From assembly GCA_026261815.1 (NCBI GenBank), contig JAMPIT010000884.1, positions 10,801,001 through 10,865,000 on the forward strand: DNA of 64,000 nucleotides, written 5' to 3'. Under the pieces are notes generated by a model, which did no database searches, was not told the origin of the DNA, and was given only the letters and a program-made list of their open reading frames with translations. The position numbers were made by a program, and so were the translations under genes. Within the stretch, counting starts at the first letter, position 1. Each line of letters opens with the position of its first letter. This DNA is from Monarcha castaneiventris obscurior (taxonomy: Eukaryota; Chordata; Aves; Passeriformes; Monarchidae). Positions 1-12,554 of this stretch are shown piece after piece.

Positions 1-3000
1 GAACTCCAGTTCCCTAATGGAGCAAGCGGGAGCCTTGTCCTTGATGTTAAAATTTTAAACACTTTGTTTGACCTGTAAAGTAGAGTAGCAATTATTTGAT
101 GGGAAGATTATTGAATATGCTCATAACTTGCATTTCCCTGTGGAATCATGGGTGGACATGGGGGGCAGGATGTAGGACATGTGATGTGTTGCCATGTGTG
201 CATGGACATGGTCTGGATCTGGCAGGGCTTCTGTGGTAGCTCATGGCTGTTACAGTGTGATGTGTTCCTGGCTTCCTGGAACAAAAGAATTTAACAATTT
301 CAACCAAGTTTAGGGCAAGGATTATTAATATCGCTGCTATTTTTTTTTCTCTCTTGAGTTCTTGTACTCAGAGTTTGGACTAAAAGGCAGGAGACGTGGT
401 TCTTCTAATTTGTTGTTTACTATAGTCTTACCTATGGCACAGCTGCACGGAATGTGCTTCTTTATTAACAAGGTGGAAAATGGCTCTAAGTTCTAACTTC
501 CAAGGCTAGTTATACTCTAATCTGCCCGATTATGAATTGGCAAGTAAATTGTTTTTACTTATAACACAATAACTAACTATTCGTGACCTGCACTGTGGGA
601 TTTTTGACCCAATAACAGAACACCCAGATTTGTGAAGAAGAAGAAAGAAAAAACCCCCCCTCCCAAAATCCTCCATTTTGTTACATGCATATACATTACA
701 TTACAATATGCATTACTATATCCTGTAAACCTAAAACCCAGGATTCCAACAAAGGACTATTGCAATAAGAATGATGATAATAATAATAATAATGGCTACA
801 CTAGGACTTAAAGTCACTTGAAGATGGGCCCTGCTAGGAAGCCCATGGTTCTAGAGAATTAATTTTTTAAATTATTGAAGTAGAACAGATGGCACAAGCA
901 GGTGCTGGCGGAAGGGAGAAAGAGGTTTTCTAGTGCATGGAAAGCCATAAGTGGTAAGAGGTAGGTAAGGAGGGGTACCCACCAGCCCTTCTTGGGATGC
1001 CCAGCCTGCCACCTCTGCTGTCCCTTTCCAGGTGCCACTTCTCATCCTGGGGTGGGATCTCCAACTAATCCCATTCTCAGATGGCAAATAACTAACTTGG
1101 GTGATCTTTTTGTGGCTCTTAGCTTTTGTTTATACTTGTGAATCCACAGCTCTGGCTGCCAAGGCTGTTGGACCAGTTGGTTTTACAGATTGGATTTGAT
1201 GATAAGGAATTTCCTTCTATGACTAAAGGACCTACGAGTGTAAGAAAAATAGAGTGTTCCCATTGTATATTTTTCTCTTCATTATACTTGAATTTTCCCA
1301 AGCTTCCTGTTTTGGTGGCTTCCTGGTACAGATTTGAAAAAACACTAAATAAATGTAGATTAACTGTTTTATTACTGATTTTTTGTATATAGCGAGTTTG
1401 AAGGCTGAGGATGGGATTGTCCTCTGCTGGCCCAACACAGTGGAAGCTAGAACAACTTTCAGCTTTTGCTATATTTAGTCACTAAACTTTGCAGAGCTCA
1501 ATGGAAAAATGTGAAACAATATTGACTGGCAATTGAGCTTTAGTTTAGAGAAGTGTCCCAATATGCGAATGCTGTTCTGACTTTCTTGAAGCTGTTTGTT
1601 TGGGAAGCTTTTCACATTATCCCAGACCTTTCTTTTTGGGTCCTTTCTGACTCTTGCTTCATCCCCATGACATGGTAGCAAGACTTTTCTAACATTTTGG
1701 GGAGTGTAATTCCAAATTTCCCATTTTACAATTCTATGATGTATGTTTACTTTTCTGATAGAAAAAAAAAATCTGCTAAGTCAGGTTGACAATTTCTGGA
1801 TACTGACATGTCAAAGCAATTTTTGCTAGCCTTTATTAGTTTTAAATTAAAATACTTATTCCCCAGGGGACAAAAAGTACAAAACTATTATGTTCATGAA
1901 GGCTGTTAAAGAGTTGGAATATCTTTCTTCTCTTCTTGCTAGGCCTTGGTTCCCAGGTTATTAGGTGAGAAACTCGTTCATACTGGGTTAAATTTGGGGG
2001 TGAGTTGTGAACAATTTCCAGTTGAACCTATGATACTGTGAGAGTTTGCTCTTTAACTTCCAGGTTTCCCTTGAGTGCTGAGATCTGGAAACTTGACTGA
2101 TAACCATGGTTACTACTTCTAGTTGATGTACTTGAGCATCAGCAACTGCTGCCAACTGTCGTAAAAATGTTAGTGGTTGGTTTGGGTTTTTTTAAAACAA
2201 GCATGAATGCAAAGTTTGTTTCCAATGTTGAACATGAGTGACTCACATCTGAATGATTGTGGAGTTCTTCTTTGCACTGGCAAAATATCTTCTGTGCAAT
2301 AAGGATTCATCAAGCATCTACCTTTTACTTTGTCCCCACTCTTGCTATAAAGTAGATAATTCCACTCTGATCTCTCATCCAGGTGATCATATCAGAGGTG
2401 GTAGCTGATAAACTGTAAGGCATCAGTGGAATTAAGTCAAAGGACTGAAGACAAATGAACTCTGAGCCCTTTCCCTGCTGGCAGATCAGAGAAGGATTTA
2501 ACAGCTTGAGTAGGAATGGCTCCATTGAAAGAGAGGTAGTGCAGTTACACTGATGCTCAGAGTAGAAAGCTGGAGGTGCCTCTTAAATGTCCAGTGAGCC
2601 TTAACGACTTCCCTTTCCACACCCTGGAGCATGCTATTTGTCAGAGAAAAAAGTGGTGAAGTGTTTATATATGTAAGTCCTCCACCTATAACAGTTATGT
2701 CGCTTCATGGTGTTATTCAAAACTGGCTGTTTGGGATTGCTGCATGGAGCCCTCTGAGGGGACTTGCTCAGCCCTCTGTACCTGTCACTGGTGAGCAGGA
2801 CACCTTTGCTGCAGTCAGGAGGAGTTTCTGTACTTCCCTCGGAGCTCCCTTCAGTGAGTCAAGGTCATCACACTCCACACACGGACCATTGCAGGAGTCA
2901 GACATGAATGTAGAGAAACTCTGAAGATATATCTAATATATATTTTTTTAAATATTTTTCGTTAGTCCTTGTAATTTAAAGGGATCAGAGCTGAGCTATG

Positions 3001-5002
3001 CAAAACTCAAAGAGGCAGCTACATCATGCCTATGCCAACTTTAAACCAACTAGAAGTGATGAAAATTGTGGGAATGGGCTCAGAGGAGGCAGTGAAAACC
3101 CAGCTGGACCTTAAGTGCCCATGCACACTATGAGCTTGTGATTGGGACCATGTGTGTGACCTGCATGACTACATGAAACTGGCTGACCCTGATACCTGTT
3201 TAAGCAGCTTAAAATATGCCATGCACAGGAAACACAACTCTGTGTGTTAGCATACTAATTTAAATAATGTAGTTACAGCACAAATTCTTAAATCCATATT
3301 TCTGGGATGAGGTTTCTCATCACACCCAAATTATGACGATCCCAGCTCAAGCTCCTCTTGTACCAGTAGGTTTGGTCAGGGTGGCAGGAGTTAAGGCTAT
3401 GTTTCCCAGCAACCAGGTCACAAAACATGCAGGAGGTTTAACACTGAAAGTGTTAATTTGAATTTGATTTGTAAGTAAATGTGTAACCTGAACTGTTTGT
3501 AGAGATGAGACTTCTCACCTCTATTTCCAAACCTTTTGACAAGGGTGAGACAGATTCTGTTCCTGTTCATTTGCTGTGGGGCTTTCAAGTGAAAATAACT
3601 TAGAGTTGTAAGCTCTCTTTGAACTGATTAGTGTAAGGGCACACTTAGAATAAATGGAAGTTGCCCTATGACAATGGAAATTATCAGAGCTGTTTCAAAA
3701 GAGTTACCTGGGGCTGTAGGAATGCAGTATCTCAAAATGCCAGGTAAGCAACAAATAATAATTCTTGTTGTAACCAGCTCAATAAACTGAGATAAAATGG
3801 GACTCCAATATATACCATTTTTTTCCAAACTTGTATATAGTAATCTTCAACCAGAAACAAAATTTTAGGAGCACTGGAAGTGAAATTATTAGTTTAGATT
3901 GTGCTGTATTTAAAAAAAAAAAAACAAAAAAACCCCTGCTTTTTTGTTTGTCTGAAGTTTTAAGCTTCTGGAGCTTACTAATAACAATTGTATAGGAAGA
4001 TGTGACTTTAAGATAGGAAATGAAAGCTCTGAATCTTTCACAATCACCCGATTCCAGCAACTGAGGCTCTAACCACAAAAATGCTCAGGTTGTATCTCAT
4101 CTAAAATTTTGTATGATGGACGATGAACACCCCCCCACACCCCCAAGCATTCTTTGTCTTTAAGGTTTTACTTTTAGGGTACAATTGAAAATGTGATTTA
4201 CTTTGATAATAAAATTCTAATACTGACTTTTTTTTCTTTTGAGTCAGAAGCCACATTTTGCCCTGCAAGTCTCACAGCCATTGAGTGGATTAGTGGTGGT
4301 GGCCTCAGATGTGGCACCATGTTAACAAGCATTGCTGAAGCTGGGAGGGGTTCAGGGGTACCAGTAACTGACCCAGCTTAGGTCCCATGTTGGAGGGAGG
4401 TAAGTGAAGAAATATTGTGGCAGAAAAGATGTAAGGTGTGAACTGTATGGGCAGATGAACCCTTGTAGAATTGGAGGAAACTGAGCAGGATTTTGCATTT
4501 AATTTATCTTGTAGTTGTTCGTTTATAACATGAAAGTCCTGGAAAGAGGCTGAGTGTATATACTCTAACTACCATGCTGACTATCTGAGAAAACACTGGA
4601 AAAGATAGCAACTCACAAACCACATCATAGCATTAATTTATTTTAAAATTCACAACTGACTTCTGTTTTAAAATGAATGCTGTGGTATGACCTAAAGACA
4701 GGAAAGAAGCTGACTATCTAAGAAAATATTTCTCCAAATAGCTTTAAGAGATCAGCTTCATGTTCCACGACAACGTCAAAATCACTTAAATGAAACAACT
4801 GAACAAAGCTCTCTTCTAAAAGGAAAGGTTTTGTTCATGTTGGCATCTTTATTATAAGTACACACTAACTAGAAATAACAGCTTCAGCTGAGAGAAGTTA
4901 AAACAGCCTTGTTTCCAAAATAGGATAAATGAAGCTTGTGCACTTAATCACATTTACAAGATACTCTCTGCTTTTAATAGTAATTCAGCAACAGTAGGAG
5001 TC
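1..5002. other. Unique AT-rich sequence, no gene recognised
   Basis: No exon, RNA gene or mobile element could be supported here. The open frames are short, overlap on both strands and match nothing I recognise. Minor simple-sequence content includes a TAA/GAT trinucleotide run near 773-792 and a C-rich run near 4130-4145. It is most likely intergenic or intronic avian DNA. Confidence 0.6.
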
Positions 5003-5441
5003 TGTGCCCCAGTCGTCACGTTGATATTGGATGGTAAAGTGCCACGACCTTCCCAAAAGCGTCTCCAAGGGAGGAAGCCAGTCAATGCAGCCACCACACT
5101 TGCACACACACGTACACACACATACACCAGATAGCTGGCAAAACAGTTCAACGATGAATGAGCAGGAAGAGTCTCCGCATGGGGGTTCTGCAGGAGAGAT
5201 TTAATGCAACTGCACTTGTGCCAGGTTCCAGAGAAGTCTGAGCAGAACAATGGGGGTCCAGGGTAAGGGAACCAATCAAGAAACTCTGAGGGCATGTCAG
5301 GTAACAAGGGGTACAGCGGCCAATGGAGCCAACCAGGGAAGCAGAACTGGGGTACATTAACATAACATGAACAGAGCATTCTGGGGGAAGCTTTTTCAGT
5401 CACCATAAGCTGGAAAGGAACCTAGGACTTATCCCACCATA
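5003..5441 (-). mobile_element. Solo LTR, class II-type, minus orientation
   Basis: On the minus strand this segment shares motifs and order with the LTR at 29919-30510: a start near TATGGTGG versus TGTGGTGG, a CCCCAGTTCTGCTTCCC-like block, and an end in GGGGCACA versus CCGGCACA. The flanking hexamers GGAGTC (4997-5002) and GGACTC (5442-5447) match at 5 of 6 positions, as expected for an aged 6-bp TSD of a class II element. A (CA)n-like tract lies at about 5100-5127. The first TG appears mutated to TA. No internal retroviral sequence is attached. Confidence 0.55.
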
Positions 5442-6479
5442 GGACTCCTTTTTTTCCTTGTCCAGCAGGCCCACTGGCCTCCACACCCAGTCAGCAGCTC
5501 TGCCTCCTGGCCATGGCTCTTCCACCCATTGGACTGGCTGGTGGATTCATGCATTGGAGCCCACACTCTCAGTCCCATACATAGCAGCTTCTCGATTGCA
5601 GAATAGTTATTTAGTTTTACTACCTTTGCTAAATTATACACATTCTTGCAGGCACCCCTTTCCAGGACTGGAAGATGTTTTCCTCATTGAAGATGTGCCC
5701 TGCTGGCTCAGCACTTCTTGCTGCTGGTTCCGTTTTGTTGTACACCAACAGCTTTTATAAATCTGTTCATTCCCTTACTTGGAGTTCTGTGATGGGAGGT
5801 TTTGTGTTTACTGATGTAGCATTTAAACCTTATGATATGGCCTTGTGCTGGTGTTGGTTAAACCTGGATCTGGGATCCTGGATCCAATCAAGGACATGCT
5901 TTTCTTTGGTTAATTTGGTGCATTAATATTTTCGGGGGGCTAAAATTATGGTAATGGAGGATTTCACAGCTTTTTCATTAGGAACATGAACAGTGCATTT
6001 TCTATCAATTGAAGAAATTTAGTTCTTATGTTCAGTGTAGATGTGAGGTGTATACCCTGGTCTGTCCTATGGTCAGTGGCACGGAGAAGCCACAGGAACA
6101 AGTGGGCCTGGAGCAATGTGCCAGTTCCTAAATCCACCTAAAGTCAACCTAAAGTGTCTTTCTATTGACCCTCAATGGTTTTAGAAGAGTCTCTGGTTTC
6201 AGCTGAAAGACAAGATTCTAACTAAAAGTAAGCACAATGTTCTAAAGATTAAAGGGGAAGATTGGTCTGCAACCAAACTCCCACCTAGCTACTCACTTGC
6301 TTCCCTGCTGCTTTAGCAGAATGGAAAAGAAAGAACAAGATTAAGAAAGCTCATGGGTTGGGATAGACAAGTATGTTGTTTATCAGTAACCCTTGCAGCA
6401 AAACAGACTTAACTTGGAGAAACAAATTTATTGCCAACTTAATACGTATTTGATAATTGGTTTGTATATTGGGGAACAA
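5442..6479. other. No recognisable feature
   Basis: Nothing could be supported in this stretch; it is presumably unique sequence. The short hydrophobic frames around 5675-5926 have no supporting motif. Confidence 0.5.
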
Positions 6480-7040
6480 AACCTATCGCTGGGTGGCCTC
6501 CTGGACAAGTGTCCACTCGTGGCGGAGGCTCCAGTGACCTTCCTGCAGACAGGTAAACCAAAGGGCGTTTGGTTTCTGCCGGGAATGCCGATGGCCAGGC
6601 GGCACTGTCTCCTGACGCGCTAAGCGCACTTGCAGAGGCGGTGGTAGGGTCCCAACCCCAGGAGCGAGGAAAGAAAGAGTGGACTCTCCGGGAGCAGTTT
6701 GAAGGGTTTATTCTTCAAGGGTAGCAGTCCAGAAAAGCCCGGAGCGGGGTTCGGCGAGCATTTTTAAGGGAGGCAAAAAGGGGAGGAGTACCTGGGAAAC
6801 ATCCAATAGGGAGAACAGGAGAGAAAGGAACCGGGGTACACCCGGCCAATAACAAATAAACAGGGGAGGGCCAACGGCCAACAACCAGTGACCAACCGAG
6901 TAAAACAGAACTCTCTAGAAGAAGGGCAGAGTTTCATTCCTCGAGCCCGCCTATGGAACCGCCCTCAGACTCAGATTCGTACCACTTGATACGGAGAGTC
7001 TGATGGACAAGAGGAGGCAGGACCGGGGGTTGTTGATACA
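6480..7040 (-). mobile_element. Endogenous retroviral LTR, minus orientation, left edge unresolved
   Basis: Read on the minus strand, the segment starts with TGTATCAACAACC at 7040 and carries an AATAAA signal (complement of 6707-6712) followed by a GC-rich stretch like R-U5. The sequence immediately outside the start, a T-run then GTGGGGG, resembles a polypurine tract. This could therefore be the 3' LTR of a minus-strand element whose body lies to the right. I found no matching TSD, so the left end near 6480 is only approximate. Confidence 0.45.
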
Positions 7041-7640
7041 CCCCCACAAAAACCTAAGCCAAAATCAGCCAAAACAATTAAAACCCCTTTCCTTCCCTCC
7101 TCCTGATCTCAGTTTCACTCTGGATTCTTCCCCTGCCCTTATTGCTGGACCTCACTCTCTTCAGTGAGAAGTGGCACAAGGGATATGAGAGGGTTGCAAT
7201 GAGTATTCAGTGGCTTCTCTTCTGCTCCTTCCTCCTCACTCTGCTCTGCATGGGTCCTTTGGGCTGCAGTCCCTCTGGGAACACCTGCTTAGCCATGGGG
7301 TGCCTCTTCTCCTGGCCTCTATGTTCTGTTTCTTGCTCTTTGTTCCTTTCTCTTGCCCCACAGTGTTTTCTGCCCTTTCTGATGTTTTCTGAGAGGTGTC
7401 CCCAGTGTGGCTGGTGGCCTTATGTGCCATGGTGGGTCTGTTACAGAGCCACCTGGAACGGACTGTCTTGCAAGGGGCAGCCATTGGACCCTTCTCCCAG
7501 AGGCTGCCCTCACTATCAACACCTTGACACCTATGTCCTGTTTGGAAGGTTATGGGCTGGTTAAAATTAATTGCAGGAAAAAAATAATGAAATTGGATTG
7601 CTAGTTTATACCCAATATAATTCTATGGATATGGGCTCAT
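7041..7640. other. Possible retroviral remnant, unidentified
   Basis: The segment is pyrimidine-rich on the plus strand and lies between a retroviral LTR and a CR1 copy. Blocks around 7210-7400 loosely resemble other avian LTR interiors, such as the cluster at about 55.6 kb. No retroviral protein motif was found. The 140-residue frame at 7142-7564 shows no domain and is probably spurious. Confidence 0.25.
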
Positions 7641-8218
7641 CCCCCACAGTGTGGGTTGCAGGGGAAAGGGGGGGTTCTGCTCCTCTGCCCTGCTCGGGTG
7701 AGACCCCACCTGCAGAGCTGTCTCCAGCACGGGGGCACAGCACAGGGAGGATGTGGAGCTGTTGGAGTGAGTGCAGAGAAGGTACCAAGATAACCAAAGG
7801 GATGGAGCATGCTGGGAGGAAAGGCTGAGAAAACTGGGATTGTTCAGCGTGGTAAAGACAAGATTTGGAGTGACATAGCTGTGGCCTTCTAGTACTTGAA
7901 GGAGCTGACAAGAAGGATAGAGAGAGCTTTTACAGCGGCCTGGAGTGCCAGGACAAGGGGGAATGGTCTTCAGACTGACAGAAAGTAGGTTTAGGTTGGA
8001 TATCAGCAAAAAATTCTTCCCTGTGAGGGTGGTGAGGCCTGATACAGGTTGCCTGGAGAAGCTGTGGCTGCCCCACCCCTGAAAGTGTTCCAAGCCACGT
8101 AGGACATGGCTTGGAGCAATGTGGTCTAGTGGAAGGTGTCTCTGTCCGTGGCAGGAAGAGTAATGGGATGAGTTTTAAGGTCCCCTTCAGCCCAAATCAT
8201 TCTGTGACTCTATGAATA
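7641..8218 (+). mobile_element. CR1 LINE 3' fragment
   Basis: This is a 5'-truncated copy of the chicken-repeat-1 retrotransposon. The plus strand carries the typical 3' end order: a GAGGGTGGTGAGGCCTGATA block, GGTTGCCTGGAGAAGCTGTGG, a GGTCTAGTGGAAGGTGTCTC-like block, TTTAAGGTCCCCTTCAGCCC, then the terminal ATTCTGTGACTCTATGA near 8200-8216. Only the terminal part of ORF2 and the 3' UTR would be represented, and no open frame remains. The upstream edge is approximate. The 156-residue minus-strand frame at 7623-8093 is antisense to this repeat. Confidence 0.85.
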
Positions 8219-8446
8219 GTTACTATAGTTCTATAGCTAGTAAACCAAACTTTACCTGAAACCCAACTCAGCAAGCAAATCTTACATAGTCCTTGATTTG
8301 ACTACAAACTTGTTTAATAGAAATACCATGATGTAATAGAATTAGCTGTGTACAGTCAGCCCAACTTCATTACTCCTTTTCACTAATGACCAGAAAAAAA
8401 TGTAAAATCCCTCCTGGGGAAACCTGAATGTAGCAAAAAAGACAGG

Positions 8447-9233
8447 TGTTGTGGTTACAGGAGAAAGAGTGCCAGTATGGGTGTAGGCAAGCTATGTATT
8501 CCACACCCATCTACATTATTACTGATGAACTGTTGATGGTGGGTTCTTTGCAACAGCTGTCCAGTGAACACCCCCCGCCTCAGACTATGAGCTGGGTGTT
8601 TTAGATACGGAAAAAGAGGCAACCCTGAAAGGCAGGGTACTGTTTCTTTTTCTTCATACCTATTAATCAGCCCTGATAACTCCCTCTGGGGGAGCAGCAG
8701 CACAGTCCCACCCATCCTGAAGGGGTCATCTCTGCTAATGGGATATACTTAACTGAATAGGCGCCAGCCAAATAGACAGCTGGAACAATCAAGGACTCCA
8801 GAAATTTCCTATGACTCATAGGATTACACCATTCTATTGCAAAATTCCCCAGCCTGGGGGAGATATTGAACATTCTTGCCTGTATATAATCTGGGCACTG
8901 TGGGACTTGGGACACCACCGCCACCACTGGACATCCAGAGGAGGACCCAAACTTCCCCAGGAGGACCAGACCTTTCCACAGGACCACCACTTTTGACCAG
9001 AGTACAACCACCACTCCAGTGGGACTGCAACCACTGCTTATGGACTATGACCACCACTCTGACCAACAGGGTGTCAGACTATCCTGTGACTTTGTTGGTT
9101 TAAGCCAGTGTTTTCTGTATTATTGCATTTATTGTAATCTTTCTACTAAAATTGTAATTCTAACCTAAAAATCTCTCTCAAGGTATTTGTTTGGGGTTCA
9201 TTTCTCCCGCTGACTTACTTTCAAACCAGCACA
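8447..9233 (+). mobile_element. Solo ERVL-type LTR, plus orientation
   Basis: The reverse complement begins TGTGCTGGTTTGAAAGTAAG, matching the start of the LTR at 51265-52004 and close to the other ERVL-type LTRs here. The plus-strand edge TGTTGTGGTTACAG matches the other LTRs' TGTCCYGGGTTACAG-type edge. The length of about 787 bp is close to the 740 bp of the copy at 51265. The flanking pentamers ACAGG and ATGGG agree at only 3 of 5 bases, so the TSD is decayed or the edge is shifted by a base or two. It is the only ERVL-type LTR in the window in this orientation. Confidence 0.75.
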
Positions 9234-9873
9234 ATGGGATAAGCGGTATGCAACCTAGATGGCAGCTGGATTCCTCCAGGTTGCTGTGCAGCAAGGGCTC
9301 ACCACAACGACTTGTGCCATCATCCAAGGGTAAACACTAGGTTGAATATGTCAGACTGAGGGATGAAGATAATCTGTATTACCCTGTGGCACGAGCACTG
9401 GAAAAGATTTACAGGAGCAATGGAAAAGCATGAATTCCAGCATTCAGTGTGATATAGAAAGGGAAAACAGAGGCTTTATGTTTATATAGTGAGGGAGAGC
9501 GGTAAGTAGGAGCATGGAGATGATCCTGTCTCTCCATGCTGTGAAGCAGCATTTGAATTCTGTACCTAGTTTCAGCTCCACATCTTGGAACTAGGGTGGA
9601 ACACTGGTGATGGCACAGACCTGCAAAAGTTATTTTTGGGGCAAAAATCATATATTTTTCTTCGGATTGTAAGCATGCCTACACTTAGCAAGGTACAGTA
9701 GTATGGAGAGTTCTGCGTTGGTGTTAAACAAGAAGTTTGTATACTTGAAAGCATCTGGCAGCTTCAGTGCCTTTTTAGGGGTGGTTCTGCTCTTTGTGCT
9801 GCTCTAAGCAGAGCTGGTCATGCTGGGGGTGATTTATTAAAATATAGGTATTGATTTAATATTGATACCCAAC
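9234..9873. other. No recognisable feature
   Basis: Unique-looking sequence with no supported gene or repeat. Confidence 0.4.
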
Positions 9874-10085
9874 TGAGATGGACAAGGACTCTCTAACAGA
9901 GTTAGAAAGTGTATGTTTATTTCAGTGCTGGGCAGCTGTGTGGGATAACTCCCTAATACGCAGTGCAAAGTCTCAGAACAATACAGACTCTATTTATCTA
10001 CAAAAGTTCTAAATATTCAAAATACAAATGCATATTTATAACATTGACACCTGTCATTCTCCACTTCATATGGTAATTAGCTGAA
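9874..10085 (-). mobile_element. LTR fragment, minus orientation, with TATA box and polyadenylation signal
   Basis: On the minus strand there is a TATAAATA box (complement around 10032-10042), then about 120 bases later AATAAACATACAC, and a terminal CTCTGTTAGAGAGTCC-like U5 end finishing near TCCATCTCA at 9874. This order fits a U3-R-U5 core. The U3 probably continues to about 10187. The AT-rich sequence between the two solo LTRs (10827-11127) may be more of the same older element, split by the later insertions. No TSD was identified. Confidence 0.45.
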
Positions 10086-10193
10086 AAGTAATTAAGCATG
10101 TGTGGTTTGTTCCCTGAATTGAGTCAGTGGTCGATTTACTTGGGGAGAGGACGTAAATGATGAAGTAAAACTCCTCTTCCTCACTTTGACCTT

Positions 10194-10820
10194 CACGGCT
10201 TCTCGCTGCTGGGGGGTCGTCTCTGGAGCCGTGGAGCCGCATGTAAATCGACAACGAACTGCCGGGCAGTGTCTCTCACCGCTCATGGCCACCAATCTTC
10301 GGGTCTTTGCTGGTTATGGTGCTGGCTCGTTGTCCCCAGAGACTAGCTCAGACCCCCAAAGTCCCTGGGAGTAAAGGAGGTGAGAGATAGTTTCTGTATA
10401 ATAAATCCCCAGGTTTATTCCACGGATGAAAGGGGGTGGAACTACAGAATTCACGGATAACTCTTAACTCCAATAACTCTTAGCTCTTAACTCTATTAAC
10501 TGCCCGAATCAGGCTCATGCAACAGGTTTTGTACTGGCATAAGTTGGGGAGGAGCAAAGGGGTAAAAACCAATAGGATCACAATATAACAATATGTGACA
10601 GACGTGACAATAAATCACTACAGAGCATAGGAGGGAGTATAACACAGCAACCAATAAGAAAGTAACCTGGGGATAATTTTCTAGATAGAAAGGAACAGCT
10701 TATTCTGCAGTGCCACCCCTGGACGTCCTCTCGGACTCTGAGTCCCTTGCCTATTGGAGGGCGAGGATCTGATGGACATTTGCCTGCCAAAGCCCACTAG
10801 TGGGCTGAGCCACTGCAGCA
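10194..10820 (-). mobile_element. Solo LTR, class II-type, minus orientation (inverted pair, copy 1)
   Basis: On the minus strand it runs from TGCTGCAGTGGCTCAGCCCA at 10820 to GAAGCCGTG at 10194. A perfect 6-bp TSD, GACCTT, lies at 10188-10193 and 10821-10826. It is homologous over its length to the copy at 11134-11740, which is inverted relative to it, and shares the CCCACTAGTGGG palindrome, the AATAAA signal region (complement near 10400-10420) and the CCTTTACTCCCAGG block. The 3' terminal dinucleotide is TG instead of CA. No internal region is attached. Confidence 0.85.
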
Positions 10821-10826
10821 GACCTT

Positions 10827-11127
10827 TCTACCTTTCTGGTTTTCGCCAATACATATTACCCTTGGTGGACCTCCAGTTCCTCCCTTCATTACTTCTGAAT
10901 AGGTTTTCCAATAGAAAAATTAGTAATTGTCTAGCATTTCTTTAGATCTATTAATCAGTGTTCTCTGTTTCTCATTATAAGCACAGCTGAAGAAATATAA
11001 AATGATAGGCAGTCAGTTACTTAGATCTTAGAAGCTTATTTTAGGCCCAGCTCTTTAACTAATTATTAACTTTAATTAACTCCAGTTGGATTTACTTATT
11101 AAATCCATTTTAACTAATTTTAACAAA
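10827..11127. other. AT-rich spacer between the inverted LTRs
   Basis: About 300 bp rich in TTAACT/TTAATT words. No gene is seen. It may belong to the older element that begins at 9874. Confidence 0.35.
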
Positions 11128-11133
11128 GCTAAC

Positions 11134-11740
11134 TGTTGCAGTGGCTCAGCCCACTAGTGGGCTTTGGCAGGCAGATGTCCATCAGATCCTCACCCTCCAA
11201 TAGGCAAGGGACTCGGAGTCCGAGAGGACGTCCAGGGGTGGCACTGCAGAATAAGCCGCTCCTTTCTACCTAGAAAATTCTCCCCAGGTTACTTTCTTAT
11301 TGGTCACTGTGTTATATTCCCTCCTATGCTCTAAAGTGATTTATTGTCACCCTTGTCACGTATTGTTATATTGTGATCTTATTGGTTTTACCCTTTGCTC
11401 CTCCCCAACTTATTCCAGTACAAAATCTGCTGTATGAGCCTTATTAGGAAGATTAATTCGTTCTGTTAGTTCTGTAGTTCTGTCTGTTAGTTCTACCCCT
11501 GTTCATCCGTGGAATAAACCTGCGGATTTATTATACAGAAACTATCTCTCGCCTCCTTTACTCCCAGGACTTTGGGGTCTGAGACAGCTGACCTCTGTGG
11601 GCAACGAGCCTGCACTGTAACCAGCGAGACCTGAAGATCTGTGGCCGAGAGCAGTGAAAGACACTGCCAGGCAGCTTGCTGACGCCTATACACAGGACTA
11701 CGCAGCTCCAAAGGCGACCCCCAAGCAGTGAGAAGCCACA
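11134..11740 (+). mobile_element. Solo LTR, class II-type, plus orientation (inverted pair, copy 2)
   Basis: It starts TGTTGCAGTGGCTCAGCCCA and ends GAAGCCACA, with a perfect 6-bp TSD, GCTAAC, at 11128-11133 and 11741-11746. AATAAA is at 11513-11518. It is homologous to the opposite-strand copy at 10194-10820; separate TSDs show that the two inserted independently. The length is 607 bp. Confidence 0.9.
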
Positions 11741-11746
11741 GCTAAC

Positions 11747-12172
11747 CTCTAAGTAAAATCTTAATTTTTTGAAACTCCATGTTTCAGGGGCAGGCTGTAT
11801 GAAAATGCTGCTCTGCTCTTGGGCTTGTGCTGGTGTTTCTCCCTCCATATATCAGTATGAAGTCCCTGGGAGACAAGCAGGCCATGGCTGCTGTTCACTT
11901 CAGGAGTTCATCTTCCAGATCTGTCAGGTTACTGTGAGAGTGCACAAGTACACTGACAAAAAGATTGGTTAGCCAGCCAGGAGACCCTTGAGCTCTTGGT
12001 ACCTCCATTCCCTTCTCTGTAAAATATTGGAACCAGGGAGAAAAAAATTATTTCATTCTGAAAAGCATCACATAGCAGCGTTGTCTGGCACTGCTCAGCT
12101 CTGGTTAAAGAACACTGTGTTTGGGCAGGCATCTAACATAACCAAGTCTTTGGATTGCTCTGGTTTTATGGT
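11747..12172. other. No recognisable feature
   Basis: Short unique stretch between the solo LTR and provirus A. Nothing is supported. Confidence 0.4.
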
Positions 12173-12178
12173 ATATAG

Positions 12179-12532
12179 TGTTGCAAGGCATGAGAATCCT
12201 GTTAGGGTGCCCAGCCAAGTTATTTTCAGTTACCCTTATCAGAGCCTCAGGAATGCAAGCAGTGCTAAATTGGGAAAGAAGACGTTTGAAAGCGGAATAA
12301 CAAGACAGCAAGAAAGTAGATAAAGAAGGACTGTACCATCCTGGACTAGAATCAATCAGGTTTTCTGAAAGGTGCATGCAGGGCATGTGGACAATAAGGA
12401 GGACCCAATCGGGTCATGCACAATTGTGTGAACTACAGCTGCAAAAATACATAAGAATGGAGTAATGTAAACAATAAAGGGGCTCTTGCATCATCAAATT
12501 GGTTCATTGTTCAAGGGTCCTGTGTTCCCGCG
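12179..12532 (+). repeat. 5' LTR of provirus A
   Basis: Begins TGTTGCAAGGCATGAG and ends near TGTTCCCGCG (the final CA has mutated to CG). It contains AACAATAAAG near 12470-12480, the likely polyadenylation signal. It is homologous to 17893-18247. Confidence 0.85.
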
Positions 12533-12536
12533 TTTT

Positions 12537-12554
12537 TGGTGCTGCCAACGTGAT
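12537..12554 (+). other. Decayed primer binding site of provirus A
   Basis: TGGTGCTGCCAACGTGAT lies 4 bases after the 5' LTR. It is a worn version of the tRNA-Trp-type PBS better preserved in provirus B (19810-19828). The tRNA assignment relies on recall of the avian alpharetroviral PBS. Confidence 0.55.

Noticed and set aside
7623..8093. 156-codon minus-strand frame
   Set aside because: Antisense to a CR1 3' fragment; not a host gene.
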